A stretch of DNA of 64,000 bases from HK1 sp965204915 (GCA_965204915.1 OZ242023.1:2604001-2668000), one strand, 5' to 3'; shown: positions 33,553 to 42,483, numbered from the stretch's first letter. The notes: generated by a model from the letters alone, not told the origin. Numbers and translations: made by a program.

Positions 33553-34965
33553 CTACCGCGAACCGCGGCGTGAATCCATGCCGCCCGGCCCGGCATGGCC
33601 GGAACCGGGGGTCCGTTCGCGAACAAGGGGCCGCTCACGCACGTCTTCGACGTCTTGCATGGGATTCGATTGCCCGGGGCCGAAGGAGACGCCGCGGGCG
33701 AGGGCCGGGAGGTCGCCGTCGAATCCGGATGCGAACCGCATGAAGCCTGCCTTGAGCGGCGGGAGCCGATCGGTCAGGCCGAGCCCGGTCTCGCGCAGAC
33801 GGCGCACCGGGGTCCAGGGACTGGAGAACAGATGCCGGAAGCCGCCCAGCACCGCCTGCATCAGGGCGTTGTGGCCGCGCCGCCAGCGCTCGTAGCGGCG
33901 CAGTGTCGCCCGCGACCCGACGTCCCGCCCGAGCCCGCGCGCCCGGCCGACGACCTCGGCGAGGGCCGCCGCGTCGAGCAGCCCCAGGTTCACGCCCTGT
34001 CCCGCGAGCGGATGCACGACGTGGGCAGCGTCGCCGGCCAGCGCGACCCGGTCGCGGACGTAGTCCCGCGCGTGCAGATGGCGTAACGGGAACGACACGC
34101 GGGGACCCGGCGCGCTCACCGCGCCGAGCTTCCATTCGAAGGCGTCGGCCACCTCGAAGCCGAAGGCATCGGCGTCGAGCGCACACAGTTTCGCGGCGTG
34201 CCCGGGGGTGGTCGACCACACGATCGACGAGGCTCCGTTCGCAAGAGGCAGGAATGCGAGCGGGCCGGTGGGCAGGAAGCGTTGCCACGCCGTCTCCCGG
34301 TGCGGCATCGCGGTGCGCACCTCGGCCACCACCGCCTCCTGGTGGTAGTCACCCTCGGTGATCCCGATCCCCGCGAGTTCGCGCACCCGCGAGCCGGCAC
34401 CGTCCGCGCCGACGACGAGCGACGCGCGCAGGCGCCGATCCGCGAGCGCGGCCCCCGCCTCGCGGCGGTCGAGGCCGTGCCCGGCCACGGCCTCGCCACC
34501 ACCGAACGAGAGTCCGGCCACCGCCTCGCGGCCGTCGAGGGTGAGCCAGGCAAGCTCCGCGCCCCGATGCCATTCGACGTTTGGCAGCGCCTCGATGCAT
34601 CGCTCGACCGCCCATTGCACCACCGCGTTCTCGATGACGTGGCCAAGCGCCGGCTCGCCGATCTCCGCACTGTCGAAGTGCACCCCCCCGGTGCGTTCCC
34701 ATACGTGCATCTCGCGCATCGGGCCGATGCGCTCCGCCGGCAACGCCTGCCACGCCTCCAGCGCCCGCAGGATACGCTCGGAGGCCACGGTGAACGCGCT
34801 GACCCGCGTCCCGTACTCCGGCCCCGGGGCCGCGGCCCGATCGCTCGATCGCTCGACCACCGCGACGCGCAAGCCCATCTCCCCCAACGCCAAGGCCAGC
34901 GTTGCGCCGACGAGTCCGCCCCCCGCGACGACCACGTCGTATCTCGGGTCATGCCTCATGGCCAT
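33553..34965 (-). CDS. visC: UbiH/VisC-family FAD monooxygenase (UbiI/VisC-like)
   Basis: 470 residues. FAD-dependent hydroxylase that adds an oxygen atom to the ubiquinone precursor ring. FAD motif VVAGGGLVGATLALAL is at the N-terminus and the second flavin motif RVALAGDAAHVVHPLAGQGVNLGLLDAA near residue 310. The gene lies directly after ubiH on the same strand, the normal pepP-ubiH-visC order. The start is the ATG at 34963-34965 because the FAD motif follows within 15 residues; an upstream extension is encoded by repeats and not homologous. The hydroxylation position (C1 versus C5) is not determined by the sequence. Confidence 0.85.
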   Translation of the reverse strand: MAMRHDPRYDVVVAGGGLVGATLALALGEMGLRVAVVERSSDRAAAPGPEYGTRVSAFTVASERILRALEAWQALPAERIGPMREMHVWERTGGVHFDSAEIGEPALGHVIENAVVQWAVERCIEALPNVEWHRGAELAWLTLDGREAVAGLSFGGGEAVAGHGLDRREAGAALADRRLRASLVVGADGAGSRVRELAGIGITEGDYHQEAVVAEVRTAMPHRETAWQRFLPTGPLAFLPLANGASSIVWSTTPGHAAKLCALDADAFGFEVADAFEWKLGAVSAPGPRVSFPLRHLHARDYVRDRVALAGDAAHVVHPLAGQGVNLGLLDAAALAEVVGRARGLGRDVGSRATLRRYERWRRGHNALMQAVLGGFRHLFSSPWTPVRRLRETGLGLTDRLPPLKAGFMRFASGFDGDLPALARGVSFGPGQSNPMQDVEDVRERPLVRERTPGSGHAGPGGMDSRRGSR

Positions 34966-35004
34966 GCCGTGTCCCGGATGATCCGCTTCTCGAGACAGCC
35001 CGGG

Positions 35005-35074
35005 TTCCAGGGCAACCCGTCTCCCAGGACGACCCGTTTTCCAGGACGGCCCGCCTCCCGGGACGGCCCGTCCC
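35005..35074. repeat. Tandem repeat of a 17-base unit before visC
   Basis: Four imperfect units of CCAGGACGGCCCG(C/T)-type sequence begin at about 35007, 35024, 35041 and 35058. They lie in the gap between ubiH and visC, just upstream of the visC start, and make the frame upstream look coding (Gly/Arg/Pro-rich). This supports the shorter visC start. Confidence 0.55.
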
Positions 35075-36532
35075 TCATGGACGTTGCCCGAGTGCGAGCC
35101 TCGGTGTCCGGCCCGCGAATCCCATCGCATAACGGGCCAGCGCGCGCTTCAACGGGGGTGTCCGGTCGAGCGCGGCGAGCGCCGGTGCGCGCAACGGCGC
35201 GAGGGGAGAGCAGCGGTGACCGAAGATGCCGACCAGCGCATCGGTGAACCGCGCGACCGTGGCGTGGTCCGGAGCGCGCCACCGCCGGTAACGCTCCAGG
35301 GTCGAGGCGTCGCCGGGCCCGCACCCTTCGCGGCGCGACTCCACGATGGCCTCGGTCAGGCACGCGACGTCGCGCATCCCGAGGTTGAACCCCTGGCCCG
35401 CGACCGGGTGCAGATGGTTCGCGGCGTTGCCGATCAGCACGGTCCGATCGGAGACGATGTGCCGCGCGCGCACGAGCTTCAACGGGAACGTCATCCGCTC
35501 GCCGGTCGAGGCGAAGCCGCCGAGGCGTCCCGCGAACACCGCGTCGAGCGCCTCGGCGAAGTCCCGCTCCGGCAGCCCGGCAAGCCGGTTCGCCTCGTCT
35601 TCGTCACGACACCACACCAGACCGTAGTGCGTCCCTCCCATCGGCAGCAGGGCCGCCGGGCCGCCGGGCGTGAACCGCTCGAACGCGGTGCATGCGTGGG
35701 GGGCGCGTGCGGTCACCACCGACGCGATCGCGTGCTGGCGGTAGTCGCGGACCGTGGCGCCGATGCCGAGCGCTTCGCGCAGCTCCGAGCGCCCCCCGTC
35801 GGCCACCACCAGCAACGAGGCGCTGAACGGGAACGATTCGCCCCCGGCTTCGCCGGCCACGCGCGACGTGACCCGATCGGCGGAGACGCTCGCATCGGCG
35901 ATGCACCCGACGGTGCGATGGATCACGCCGCGCCGCGCCGTCGCATCGTGCGATGCCGCTCTCCCGGAGGACGTCGCTGCTTGCGGATCGACGTTGCGCC
36001 GTGCCGCCGCATCGCGCAACGCAGCCTCCTCGGGAGAGGCCGCGACCTGCCGATCGGCATCGTGTTGCGCCACCGCATCGCGCCGCGCCGCCGGCCCCGT
36101 GTGGAAGGCTCCGGCCTGCCGGTGGACACCGCGCCGTGCCACCGCATCGCGCAACGCCGTCCCCAGCACGTCGGCGGCGGCGACGCTGCCGAAGCGCGCG
36201 ACCCCGCATTCGGCCGCTTCCAGCCGCACCGCCCCGAACCGGCCCGCCTCCGAGACGTGGATCGATTCGATGGGGGTCGCCCGGGAATCGACCGCCTCCC
36301 ACACCCCCAGGGATGCAAGCACGTGCTGCGAGGCAAGGGAGAGCGCAAGCGGGCGCGGCGCGAACGCCGGGGACGATTCCGCGGCGCCGGCCGAAGGATC
36401 CGCCAGCAGCACCCTCGACCCCGAGTCGGCGAGCGCGCAGGCCAGCGTCGCGCCCACCGCCCCGCCTCCGGCCACCGCGACGTCGTACCGGGAGCCGGCG
36501 GCGGGCCGTGCGGTGTCAGTCCGGTCCGGCAA
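35075..36532 (-). CDS. ubiH: UbiH-family 2-octaprenyl-6-methoxyphenol hydroxylase with an internal repeat insertion
   Basis: 485 residues, about 80 more than the E. coli enzyme. FAD motif VAVAGGGAVGATLACALADSG at the N-terminus and the second flavin motif TVLIGNAANHLHPVAGQGFNLGMRDV near residue 380. Between them, at about residues 125-215, there is an Arg/Ala-rich stretch of four repeats of about 22 residues (LRDAVARRGVHRQAGAF, RRDAVAQHDADRQVAAS and two more), encoded by 66-69 base units. Family members lack it, so it probably forms an extra loop. The start is TTG at 36530-36532; GAGG lies upstream and no ATG is available before the flavin motif. It is co-directional with pepP and visC. Confidence 0.8.
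   Translation of the reverse strand: MPDRTDTARPAAGSRYDVAVAGGGAVGATLACALADSGSRVLLADPSAGAAESSPAFAPRPLALSLASQHVLASLGVWEAVDSRATPIESIHVSEAGRFGAVRLEAAECGVARFGSVAAADVLGTALRDAVARRGVHRQAGAFHTGPAARRDAVAQHDADRQVAASPEEAALRDAAARRNVDPQAATSSGRAASHDATARRGVIHRTVGCIADASVSADRVTSRVAGEAGGESFPFSASLLVVADGGRSELREALGIGATVRDYRQHAIASVVTARAPHACTAFERFTPGGPAALLPMGGTHYGLVWCRDEDEANRLAGLPERDFAEALDAVFAGRLGGFASTGERMTFPLKLVRARHIVSDRTVLIGNAANHLHPVAGQGFNLGMRDVACLTEAIVESRREGCGPGDASTLERYRRWRAPDHATVARFTDALVGIFGHRCSPLAPLRAPALAALDRTPPLKRALARYAMGFAGRTPRLALGQRP
35935..36165. repeat. In-frame tandem repeat inside ubiH
   Basis: Four diverged units aligned on CGCATCG begin near 35942, 36008, 36074 and 36143, spaced 66, 66 and 69 bases, so the reading frame is kept. 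They insert about 85 residues between the two flavin motifs of the hydroxylase. Confidence 0.7.
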
Positions 36533-36716
36533 TCGACTCGACCTCGCCGGCCGGCTTTGGCGGCGCCGCGCCCGGCGCCTCGTGGCCCGATCTCGTCATT
36601 GGAACGCCCTCCTCGACGAGGCCGCGGCAGGCGCCGGCGGCCGGGATCGCGGCCTGAACCGGCGATCGGCTCTTCGTCAATTCATGCCGATCCGCGGATG
36701 CCGAGGCCGGCCATGG

Positions 36717-38024
36717 TCAGCCCGAGCCGACAATCGCCTCGATCTCGTCGATCGACTTCGGAGCCGCCGAGGTCAGCACCTCGCGGCCCGATTTCGTCAC
36801 CGCCACGTCGTCCTCGATGCGGATGCCGATGCCGCGCAGACGCCTGGGCGCCTTCCCGTCGTCCGGCGCGATGTAGAGCCCCGGCTCCACCGTCATGACC
36901 ATCCCCGGCTCCAGCACCCGGGACTGGTCGTCGATGCTGTAGCCCCCGACGTCGTGCACGTCCATGCCGAGCCAGTGGCCGGTGCGGTGCATGTAGAACC
37001 GCTTGTACTTCTCATTCCCGATGATGCTCTTCACCCCGCCCTTGAGCGCGCCGAGATCCACGAGCCCTTCGGCCAGGACCTGCACCGCCGCGTCGTGCAC
37101 GTCGTCCACGGTTCGGCCGGGCGCCACCGTGTCGATGGCCGCTTCCTGCGCCGCGAGCACCAGCGAGTACACGTCGCGTTGCGCGCGGGTGAACCGGCCG
37201 TTGACGGGAAAGGTGCGGGTGATGTCGGAGGCGTAGAACTCGTGCTCGGCGCCCGCGTCGATGAGGAGCAGATCGCGGTCCCGCAGCCGGTCGGTGTTGC
37301 TGGTGTAGTGCAGCGTGCACGAGTTCGCGCCGCCGGCCACGATGGAGGGATAGGCCGGGGCGCGGCACCCCGCCCGGGTGAACTCGTGGAGCAGCTCCGC
37401 CTCGATCTGGTACTCGCTCATCCCCGGACGGCAGATGCGCATGGCGCGCTCGTGGGCGGCGGCGCTGATCCGCGCCGCCTTCGACATCACGCCGATCTCC
37501 GCCTTGCTCTTGAACAGCCGCATCTCGTGGACGAGGTGATCGAGCATGACGAACTCGCCGGGGCCGCCGCCGGAGCGCCTGCCGCCGCGGACCTGCGCGA
37601 TCCATCCGAGCATGCGCTGGTCGAACTCCTGGAAGTGTCCCATCGCGTAGTAGACCCGGGACGTGTCTTCGATCAGCCCCGGCAGGATCTCGTCGATGTC
37701 TTCGATGGGGAACGCATCGTCGGCGCCGTGGCGCTCGCATACCCCTTCCAGTCCGAGCCGGGCGCCGTGCCACTGCTCCGCCTCGGAGTCACGCTCCCGG
37801 CAGAACAGCACGAACTCGCCCTGGTCGCGCCCGGGCGCGAGGATCGCCACCGCCTCGGGTTCGGCGAACCCGGTGAGATAGTAGAAGTTGCTGTCGGGCC
37901 GGAACGGAAACTCGACGTCTCGATTGCGAGGCTGCACCGGCGCCGTGGGCACGATGGCGATGCTCCCCTCCTCCATCATCTCCATTAGCCGCCGCCGGCG
38001 TTTCGCGAATTCTCGTCGATCCAT
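36717..38024 (-). CDS. pepP: Xaa-Pro aminopeptidase P
   Basis: 435 residues. Metallopeptidase (pita-bread fold) that removes an N-terminal residue before proline, in the cytoplasm. Two-metal ligands are visible as LLIDAGAEHEFYASDIT (Asp ligands), HRTGHWLGMDVHD (His), TVEPGLY (Glu) and GIRIEDD (Glu). The N-terminal domain begins RREFAKRRRRLM and NFYYLTGFAEPEAV. In gammaproteobacteria pepP is followed by ubiH and visC, as here. A YgfB-like gene that usually precedes pepP was not found. ATG at 38024. Confidence 0.93.
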   Translation of the reverse strand: MDRREFAKRRRRLMEMMEEGSIAIVPTAPVQPRNRDVEFPFRPDSNFYYLTGFAEPEAVAILAPGRDQGEFVLFCRERDSEAEQWHGARLGLEGVCERHGADDAFPIEDIDEILPGLIEDTSRVYYAMGHFQEFDQRMLGWIAQVRGGRRSGGGPGEFVMLDHLVHEMRLFKSKAEIGVMSKAARISAAAHERAMRICRPGMSEYQIEAELLHEFTRAGCRAPAYPSIVAGGANSCTLHYTSNTDRLRDRDLLLIDAGAEHEFYASDITRTFPVNGRFTRAQRDVYSLVLAAQEAAIDTVAPGRTVDDVHDAAVQVLAEGLVDLGALKGGVKSIIGNEKYKRFYMHRTGHWLGMDVHDVGGYSIDDQSRVLEPGMVMTVEPGLYIAPDDGKAPRRLRGIGIRIEDDVAVTKSGREVLTSAAPKSIDEIEAIVGSG

Positions 38025-38690
38025 GGCGAATGGTGCTCCGAGTCAGACGTGGCCGCGCATCCGGCCCGCCCGCCGGGAACGTTCCGCCGGTCCGGGACCA
38101 GGCGCCCGTGCCAAGGGGCGCCCTGTGCCGCGGGACCCTCGTGGTGTGCGGTGAACGCCCATGACCGACGGATCCATGACGAACGGGCCACTTTGTCCGC
38201 AAGATGGTATCACCGCGGCGCGGCCCGTTCTCGCGCCGTGCCGTGCCCGCTCGCCGCCCGGTTCCGGCGCTCCCGGCGATTCGCAGCACCGTCGCCTGCA
38301 CCGCAGCCATGCTCGCCAAGCCCGAACGGGTCCGTCGAATCACCACGATCGGGCGCCCGGACGGCAGGGAAGGCGATGACGTTCCGGCTGCATCACCATG
38401 CCCGGGACGTTGGCGGAAACCGCCGATTGCGCGGTCCGGGCATGGCGGCAACTCCCCCCAAATGCGAGAATGCCGGAAGAGACGCCGTGGCCGGGCACTC
38501 CGGCCGTCGAAACGGGAACGACGTCACGCCGTGACGTCGCGGATCGCAGCATCGGCGGGAATCGTCGGCGGGAAGGCGGCGGCGTTGACCGTCGATCCTC
38601 TCGTTCCCTATAGTTTCCTCACACGAACGGCGATGGCGGCGTGTGCGCCCGCCGCAATCTCGCACTGCACCGATCCGCGCCGGAGTGGCC
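38025..38690. other. Divergent intergenic region, pepP/zap genes
   Basis: About 660 bases without a convincing gene. It is a GC-rich stretch with a GACGTCACGCCGTGACGTC palindrome near 38520 and, near the right end, a good promoter for the zap genes. Several reading frames are open but none has domain character. Confidence 0.45.
38585..38614 (+). promoter_or_regulatory. Candidate sigma-70 promoter for the ZapB-like and zapA genes
   Basis: TTGACC at 38585-38590 and TATAGT at 38609-38614, with an 18-base spacer, about 75 bases before the ATG at 38691. Both hexamers are close to consensus. Confidence 0.55.
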
Positions 38691-38900
38691 ATGGAAACAC
38701 TCGACACACGGGCGCTCGAAGAGAAGATCGACCACCTGATCCGGATCTGCAACCGGCTCGAGGACGAGAACCGCGCCTTGCGCGACCAGCAGAGCAACCT
38801 GCTGTCGGAACGCGCCGCGCTGGTCGAGAAGGTGGAGCAGGCGCGATCGCGGGTCCAGGCGACGATCTCGCGCCTGCGGGCAATGGAGACCGGCTCTTGA
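38691..38900 (+). CDS. ZapB-like coiled-coil cell division protein (TIGR02449 type)
   Basis: 69 residues, almost all coiled coil: ALEEKIDHLIRICNRLEDEN, then LLSERAALVEKVEQARSRV. This matches the short proteins found directly upstream of zapA in many gammaproteobacteria, which help organise the FtsZ ring. No signal peptide or membrane segment is seen. The stop overlaps the zapA start (TTGA), so the two are translationally coupled. ATG at 38691 has CGGAG upstream. Confidence 0.8.
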   Translation: METLDTRALEEKIDHLIRICNRLEDENRALRDQQSNLLSERAALVEKVEQARSRVQATISRLRAMETGS

Positions 38901-39217
38901 GCGAAGACCGTGATGTTCTCTCCGTGCGGATCCTCGATAAGGAATACAGGATCTCGTGCAGGCCGGAGGAGCGCGAGAGTCTGCTCGCGGCGGCCCGCGA
39001 GCTGAACGAGCGGATGCAGGAGATGCGCGGCAACGCCAGGATACTCGGGACCGAGCGCATGGCGCTGATGACCGCGCTCAACCTGATCCACGAACGCGAG
39101 CAGATCAAGTCGCACCTCGGCGCCTTCGATTCGGCGCGGGAAACGGTGCGCCGGCTCGAGACCAAGCTCGACGCCGCGATCGGTCGACGCGAGGCCGCCC
39201 AGTCGCTAGACTCCTGA
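38897..39217 (+). CDS. zapA: Cell division protein ZapA
   Basis: 106 residues. ZapA binds FtsZ and promotes its bundling at the division site. N-terminal SVRILDKEYRISCRPEERESL is the beta-hairpin that binds FtsZ; the remainder (ALMTALNLIHEREQ onward) is a tetramer-forming coiled coil. The start is TTG at 38897-38899, overlapping the stop of the ZapB-like gene by three bases. It is the classic partner of the 6S RNA that follows. Confidence 0.87.
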   Translation: MSEDRDVLSVRILDKEYRISCRPEERESLLAAARELNERMQEMRGNARILGTERMALMTALNLIHEREQIKSHLGAFDSARETVRRLETKLDAAIGRREAAQSLDS

Positions 39218-39227
39218 GTGACGCCCC

Positions 39228-39400
39228 CGTGGTGTGCGAGAGTGCGCCTGCAACCTCTCGAGCCTGATTCCATGCTGCCGGGAGCCGAACGATGCGCTGT
39301 TGTGCAGGTCCGTGCCGAAAGCGGAAAGCCTGATGCGTATCGCCAGGCGCCCCCCTGAACCCGAGTGGTTCAGAGGTCATCGCGCACGACGGCGCCAACG
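39228..39400 (+). ncRNA. ssrS: 6S RNA
   Basis: Lies between zapA and the 5-formyl-THF cyclo-ligase gene, the usual place of 6S RNA in gammaproteobacteria. The sequence keeps the expected parts: a 5' arm GTGGTGTGCGAGAG pairing with CGCGCACGACGG at the 3' end, a GAGCCTGATTCC-like strand, and the hallmark CCCCTGAACCCGAGTGGTTCAG region that resembles the E. coli CCUUGAACCAAGGGUUCAAG stretch. 6S RNA binds the sigma-70 RNA polymerase and reduces transcription in stationary phase. End positions are approximate; no covariance search was possible. Confidence 0.75.
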
Positions 39401-39534
39401 GGGTGCGTCACCCTCACCGCGGCGGCCTTCCCGGCGCTTCCGCCCGATCGCCGACACGGTCTTGCGGCGCGGCGATCGGACACGTCGGCGGCCCGCCTGA
39501 TGCTTCCACCCGGCCGCAAGACGAGGCGCGGAGG

Positions 39535-40179
39535 ATGAGCGCACCTGCCGGACGTCGTGCGCTTCGCCGCGAGATGCGCGGACGGCGGCGCGCATTGAGC
39601 GCCCCGGAGCGCCGGGACGCGGCCCGTGCGCTTGCGAACCGTCTGGCCGGCACCGGCTGGTTCCTCAACAGCCGGACCATCGCGGTCTACCTCTCGAACG
39701 ACGCCGAGATCGACCTCCTGCCGCTCGTGGGGCGCGCATGGGCGACGGGTAAACGAACGTATCTGCCGCGGATCGTCGGCCCCAGGCTGTGGTTCCTCCC
39801 CTTCCACGCGCGAACCGTCTTCGCCCGCAACCGGTTCTCGATCCCCGAGCCGGTGGAGCCGGCCCGCCGGCGCATCCGGCCCATGTTCCTGGATCTCGTG
39901 CTGTTCCCGCTCGTCGCCTTCGACCGGACCGGAAACCGGCTGGGGATGGGCGGCGGATACTACGACCGGACGTTCGAGGCGGCACGCCACCGCGCCGCAT
40001 GGCCGGGACCGAAGCGGATCGGCGTGGCCTACGAAGTCCAGAAGGTGGACTCGCTCCCCGCCGCGGAATGGGACGTCCCCCTCGACGCGATCGTCACCGA
40101 ATGCGCAACCCGGCAGCCCCGCGCCGCCGCGGATCCCGGCCGCGGCGTCATCGTCCGCGAGCAGGCTTGCCGCGCGTGA
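39535..40179 (+). CDS. fau: 5-formyltetrahydrofolate cyclo-ligase
   Basis: 214 residues. ATP-dependent conversion of 5-formyl-THF to 5,10-methenyl-THF. The nucleotide/folate-binding GMGGGYYDRTFE lies near residue 140, with LVAFDRTGNRLGMG just before it and RRALRREMRGRRR at the N-terminus. The last 20 residues (AADPGRGVIVREQACRA) extend beyond the conserved core. The gene is also named ygfA. Position directly after the 6S RNA is conserved in gammaproteobacteria. ATG at 39535 follows GCGCGGAGG. Confidence 0.9.
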   Translation: MSAPAGRRALRREMRGRRRALSAPERRDAARALANRLAGTGWFLNSRTIAVYLSNDAEIDLLPLVGRAWATGKRTYLPRIVGPRLWFLPFHARTVFARNRFSIPEPVEPARRRIRPMFLDLVLFPLVAFDRTGNRLGMGGGYYDRTFEAARHRAAWPGPKRIGVAYEVQKVDSLPAAEWDVPLDAIVTECATRQPRAAADPGRGVIVREQACRA

Positions 40180-40220
40180 CCATGGGGACCGCACGATCGC
40201 CGTCCCTTCGCGCGGATCCC

Positions 40221-40264
40221 AGGAGCACGCACCCCAGGAGCATGCACCCCAGGAGCATACACCC
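40221..40264 (+). repeat. Triplicated ribosome-binding-site repeat before the EVE gene
   Basis: AGGAGCACGCACCCC, AGGAGCATGCACCCC and AGGAGCATACACCC follow one another at 40221, 40236 and 40251, then the ATG at 40265. Each unit carries an AGGAG. The closest is 9 bases from the start codon, so translation signals are tripled by a 15-base slippage repeat. Confidence 0.7.
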
Positions 40265-40723
40265 ATGCGGTACTGGCTGATGAAGACCGAGCCGAGCGAG
40301 TTCGGGATCGACGATCTCGCCAAGCGCCCCCGCAAGACGGAGCCGTGGGACGGCGTGCGCAACTACCAGGCGCGCAACATGATGCGCGACGAGATGAAGA
40401 AGGGGGATCGCGTCTTCATCTACCACTCGAACTGCGAGGAGCCCGGCATCGTCGGGACCGCCAGGGTCGTGCGCGAGGGCTATCCCGACCCCACCGCCTT
40501 CGACCCCGAGGACAAGCACTACGATCCGAAGAGCGACCCCGCGAACCCGCGCTGGTACCTGGTCGACGTCGAGCTCGAACGCAAGCTCCGGCGCACCATC
40601 CCCCTCGCCGAGCTGAAGGCGCAGGCCGCCCTCGAAGGGATGGCGCTCGTGCGCCGCGGCAACCGGCTCTCGGTCATGCCGGTGAGCGAGGCGGAGTGGG
40701 AGTACATCCTGTCGCTGGAATGA
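40265..40723 (+). CDS. EVE-domain protein
   Basis: 152 residues, the whole protein being one EVE domain related to the YTH/PUA fold, which binds modified bases in RNA or DNA. Typical features are MRYWLMKTEPSEFGIDDL at the N-terminus, WDGVRNYQARNMMRDEMKKGD, and YHSNCEEPGIVG. Such proteins are cytoplasmic and often lie near folate or division genes in gammaproteobacteria, as here. A biochemical role is not proven. Its ATG is preceded by three AGGAG repeats. Confidence 0.85.
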   Translation: MRYWLMKTEPSEFGIDDLAKRPRKTEPWDGVRNYQARNMMRDEMKKGDRVFIYHSNCEEPGIVGTARVVREGYPDPTAFDPEDKHYDPKSDPANPRWYLVDVELERKLRRTIPLAELKAQAALEGMALVRRGNRLSVMPVSEAEWEYILSLE

Positions 40724-40830
40724 CGACGCCGCCCCCCGGAACGCCGCCGCCCCCCGGAACGACGCCGCCCCCCGGAACGACGCCGCCGGCCGGAACGCCG
40801 CCGCCGACCGGGGCGGGATCGGACACCGTC
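40724..40830. repeat. Tandem repeat of GACGCCGCCCCCCGGAAC type
   Basis: Directly after the EVE stop there are about five imperfect units of an 18-base GC-rich repeat (ACGACGCCGCCCCCCGGA). It lies between two convergent genes. The repeat can be read as Pro-Pro-Gly-Thr in one frame but has no start. Confidence 0.65.
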
Positions 40831-40865
40831 CGGCACGGCTCCGGGCGGGACCGGACGCCACCCCC

Positions 40866-42404
40866 TCAGCGCAGGAACAGCCGGTACGCCGGGTTCCCCG
40901 TCTCCTCCCGGTACTCGTACCCCACCTCGTCGAGGAACGACTGGAAGTCGACGCGCTCGGCGGCCGGCACCTGGAGGCCGATCAGCACCCGACCGTAGGC
41001 CGCGCCGTGGTTGCGGTAGTGGAACATGCTGATGTTCCAGGGCTTGCGCCCCATCAGGGTGAGGAAGCGCATCAGGGCGCCGGGGCGCTCCGGGAAGTCG
41101 AAGCGGTAGAGGACCTCTTCCAGATCCCGCGGGGCGTGCCCCCCCACCATGTAGCGCACGTGGAGCTTGGCCATCTCGTTGTCGCTCAGGTCGAGCACCG
41201 GGTAGCCGTTGCCCTCCAGCGTCTCGACCAGCGCCCGCTTGTCGCCGCCGGAATCGTGGATCTCCACGCCCACGAAGATGTGCGCGTCCGCGTCGTCGGC
41301 GTAGCGGTAGTTGAACTCGGTGATCGAGCGCGTCCCGATCAGCTCGCAGAACCGCAGCAGGCTCCCGGCGCGCTCGGGGATGGTCACCGCGAACAGGCTC
41401 TCCCGCTGCTCGCCGATCTCGGCCCGCTCCGCGATGTGGCGCAGGCGGTCGAAGTTCACGTTCGCCCCGCTCACGATCGCGGCGTAGCGTCCGCCGGCAA
41501 CGCTCCCGCCGGCGGGGGCGTTGCCGGCGGGCTCCAGGTAGCGCTTCAGGCCGGCCACCGCCAGCGCCCCGGCCGGCTCCGCGATCGACCGGGTGTCCTC
41601 GAAGATGTCCTTGATCGCGGCGCAGATCTCGTCGGTGGTGACGAGGATGACGTCGTCGACGCATTCGCGCGCGATGCGGAACGGCTCGGCTCCGATCCGC
41701 TTCACCGCCACCCCGTCGGCGAAGGTTCCGACGCTCTCCAGGGTGATCCGCTCCCCGGCCGCTAGCGCGGAGTAGAGGGTCGGCGTGTCGTAGGGCTCGA
41801 CGCCGATGACTTTCGTGCGTGGCCACAGCGCCTTGACGTAGGCGGAGATCCCGGCGATGAGCCCGCCCCCGCCGACCTCGACGAAGATCGCGTCGAAGGG
41901 GTCCCCGTGCTGGCGCACGATCTCCATCGCCACGGTGCCCTGGCCGGCGATGACGTGCTCGTCGTCGAAGGGGGGGATGAGCACCATCCCGTGCTCGGCG
42001 GCCAGCGCCTCGGCCCGCACCCGCGCGCCGTCGTAGGATTCGCCTTCGAGCACCACCTCCGCTCCGAGCCGCTCCACCGCCTCCACCTTGATGCGCGGCG
42101 CCGTCTCCGGCATGACGATGAGGGCACGGGCGCCGAGCCGGCGCGCGGCCAGCGCCACCCCCTGCGCGTGGTTGCCGGCCGAGGACGCGACGACCCCGCG
42201 CGAGCGTTCCTCCGCGGTGAGCGAGGCGAGCTTGTTGTAGGCGCCCCGGAGCTTGAACGAGAAGACCGGCTGGAGGTCCTCGCGCTTGAGCCACACCTCC
42301 CCGCCGAGCCGCGCGGAGAGCTTCGGGGCGCGCTCCAGCGGCGTCTCGCGCGCGACGTCGTAGACGCGCGCTTTCAGGATCTTCGTCACGTAGTCCCGGG
42401 GCAT
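40866..42404 (-). CDS. ilvA: Threonine ammonia-lyase, biosynthetic (threonine deaminase)
   Basis: 512 residues, standard length. PLP-dependent conversion of threonine to 2-oxobutanoate, the first step of isoleucine synthesis; normally inhibited by isoleucine through the C-terminal ACT-like domains. The PLP Lys is in SFKLRGAYNK (about residue 51). The conserved SSAGNHAQGVALAA binds the PLP phosphate. Two regulatory ACT-like repeats are visible (ESLFAVTIPERAGSLLRF and RFDFPERPGALMRF). Start at the ATG 42402-42404, since family members begin PRDYVTKIL; an upstream ATG at 42425 adds seven residues. Confidence 0.93.
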   Translation of the reverse strand: MPRDYVTKILKARVYDVARETPLERAPKLSARLGGEVWLKREDLQPVFSFKLRGAYNKLASLTAEERSRGVVASSAGNHAQGVALAARRLGARALIVMPETAPRIKVEAVERLGAEVVLEGESYDGARVRAEALAAEHGMVLIPPFDDEHVIAGQGTVAMEIVRQHGDPFDAIFVEVGGGGLIAGISAYVKALWPRTKVIGVEPYDTPTLYSALAAGERITLESVGTFADGVAVKRIGAEPFRIARECVDDVILVTTDEICAAIKDIFEDTRSIAEPAGALAVAGLKRYLEPAGNAPAGGSVAGGRYAAIVSGANVNFDRLRHIAERAEIGEQRESLFAVTIPERAGSLLRFCELIGTRSITEFNYRYADDADAHIFVGVEIHDSGGDKRALVETLEGNGYPVLDLSDNEMAKLHVRYMVGGHAPRDLEEVLYRFDFPERPGALMRFLTLMGRKPWNISMFHYRNHGAAYGRVLIGLQVPAAERVDFQSFLDEVGYEYREETGNPAYRLFLR

Positions 42405-42483
42405 GGGGCGGCGCTCGGCGGGCATGGGCAGGGGCCGGCAATGATAACGGCGGCTGCCGTATCCGTTCCAACCTGCCGGTGAC

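Noticed and set aside
40724..40830. Tandem repeats after the EVE gene, considered as a CRISPR or terminator
   Set aside because: No unique spacers, and no stem-loop followed by a T-run. It is a GC-rich slippage repeat.
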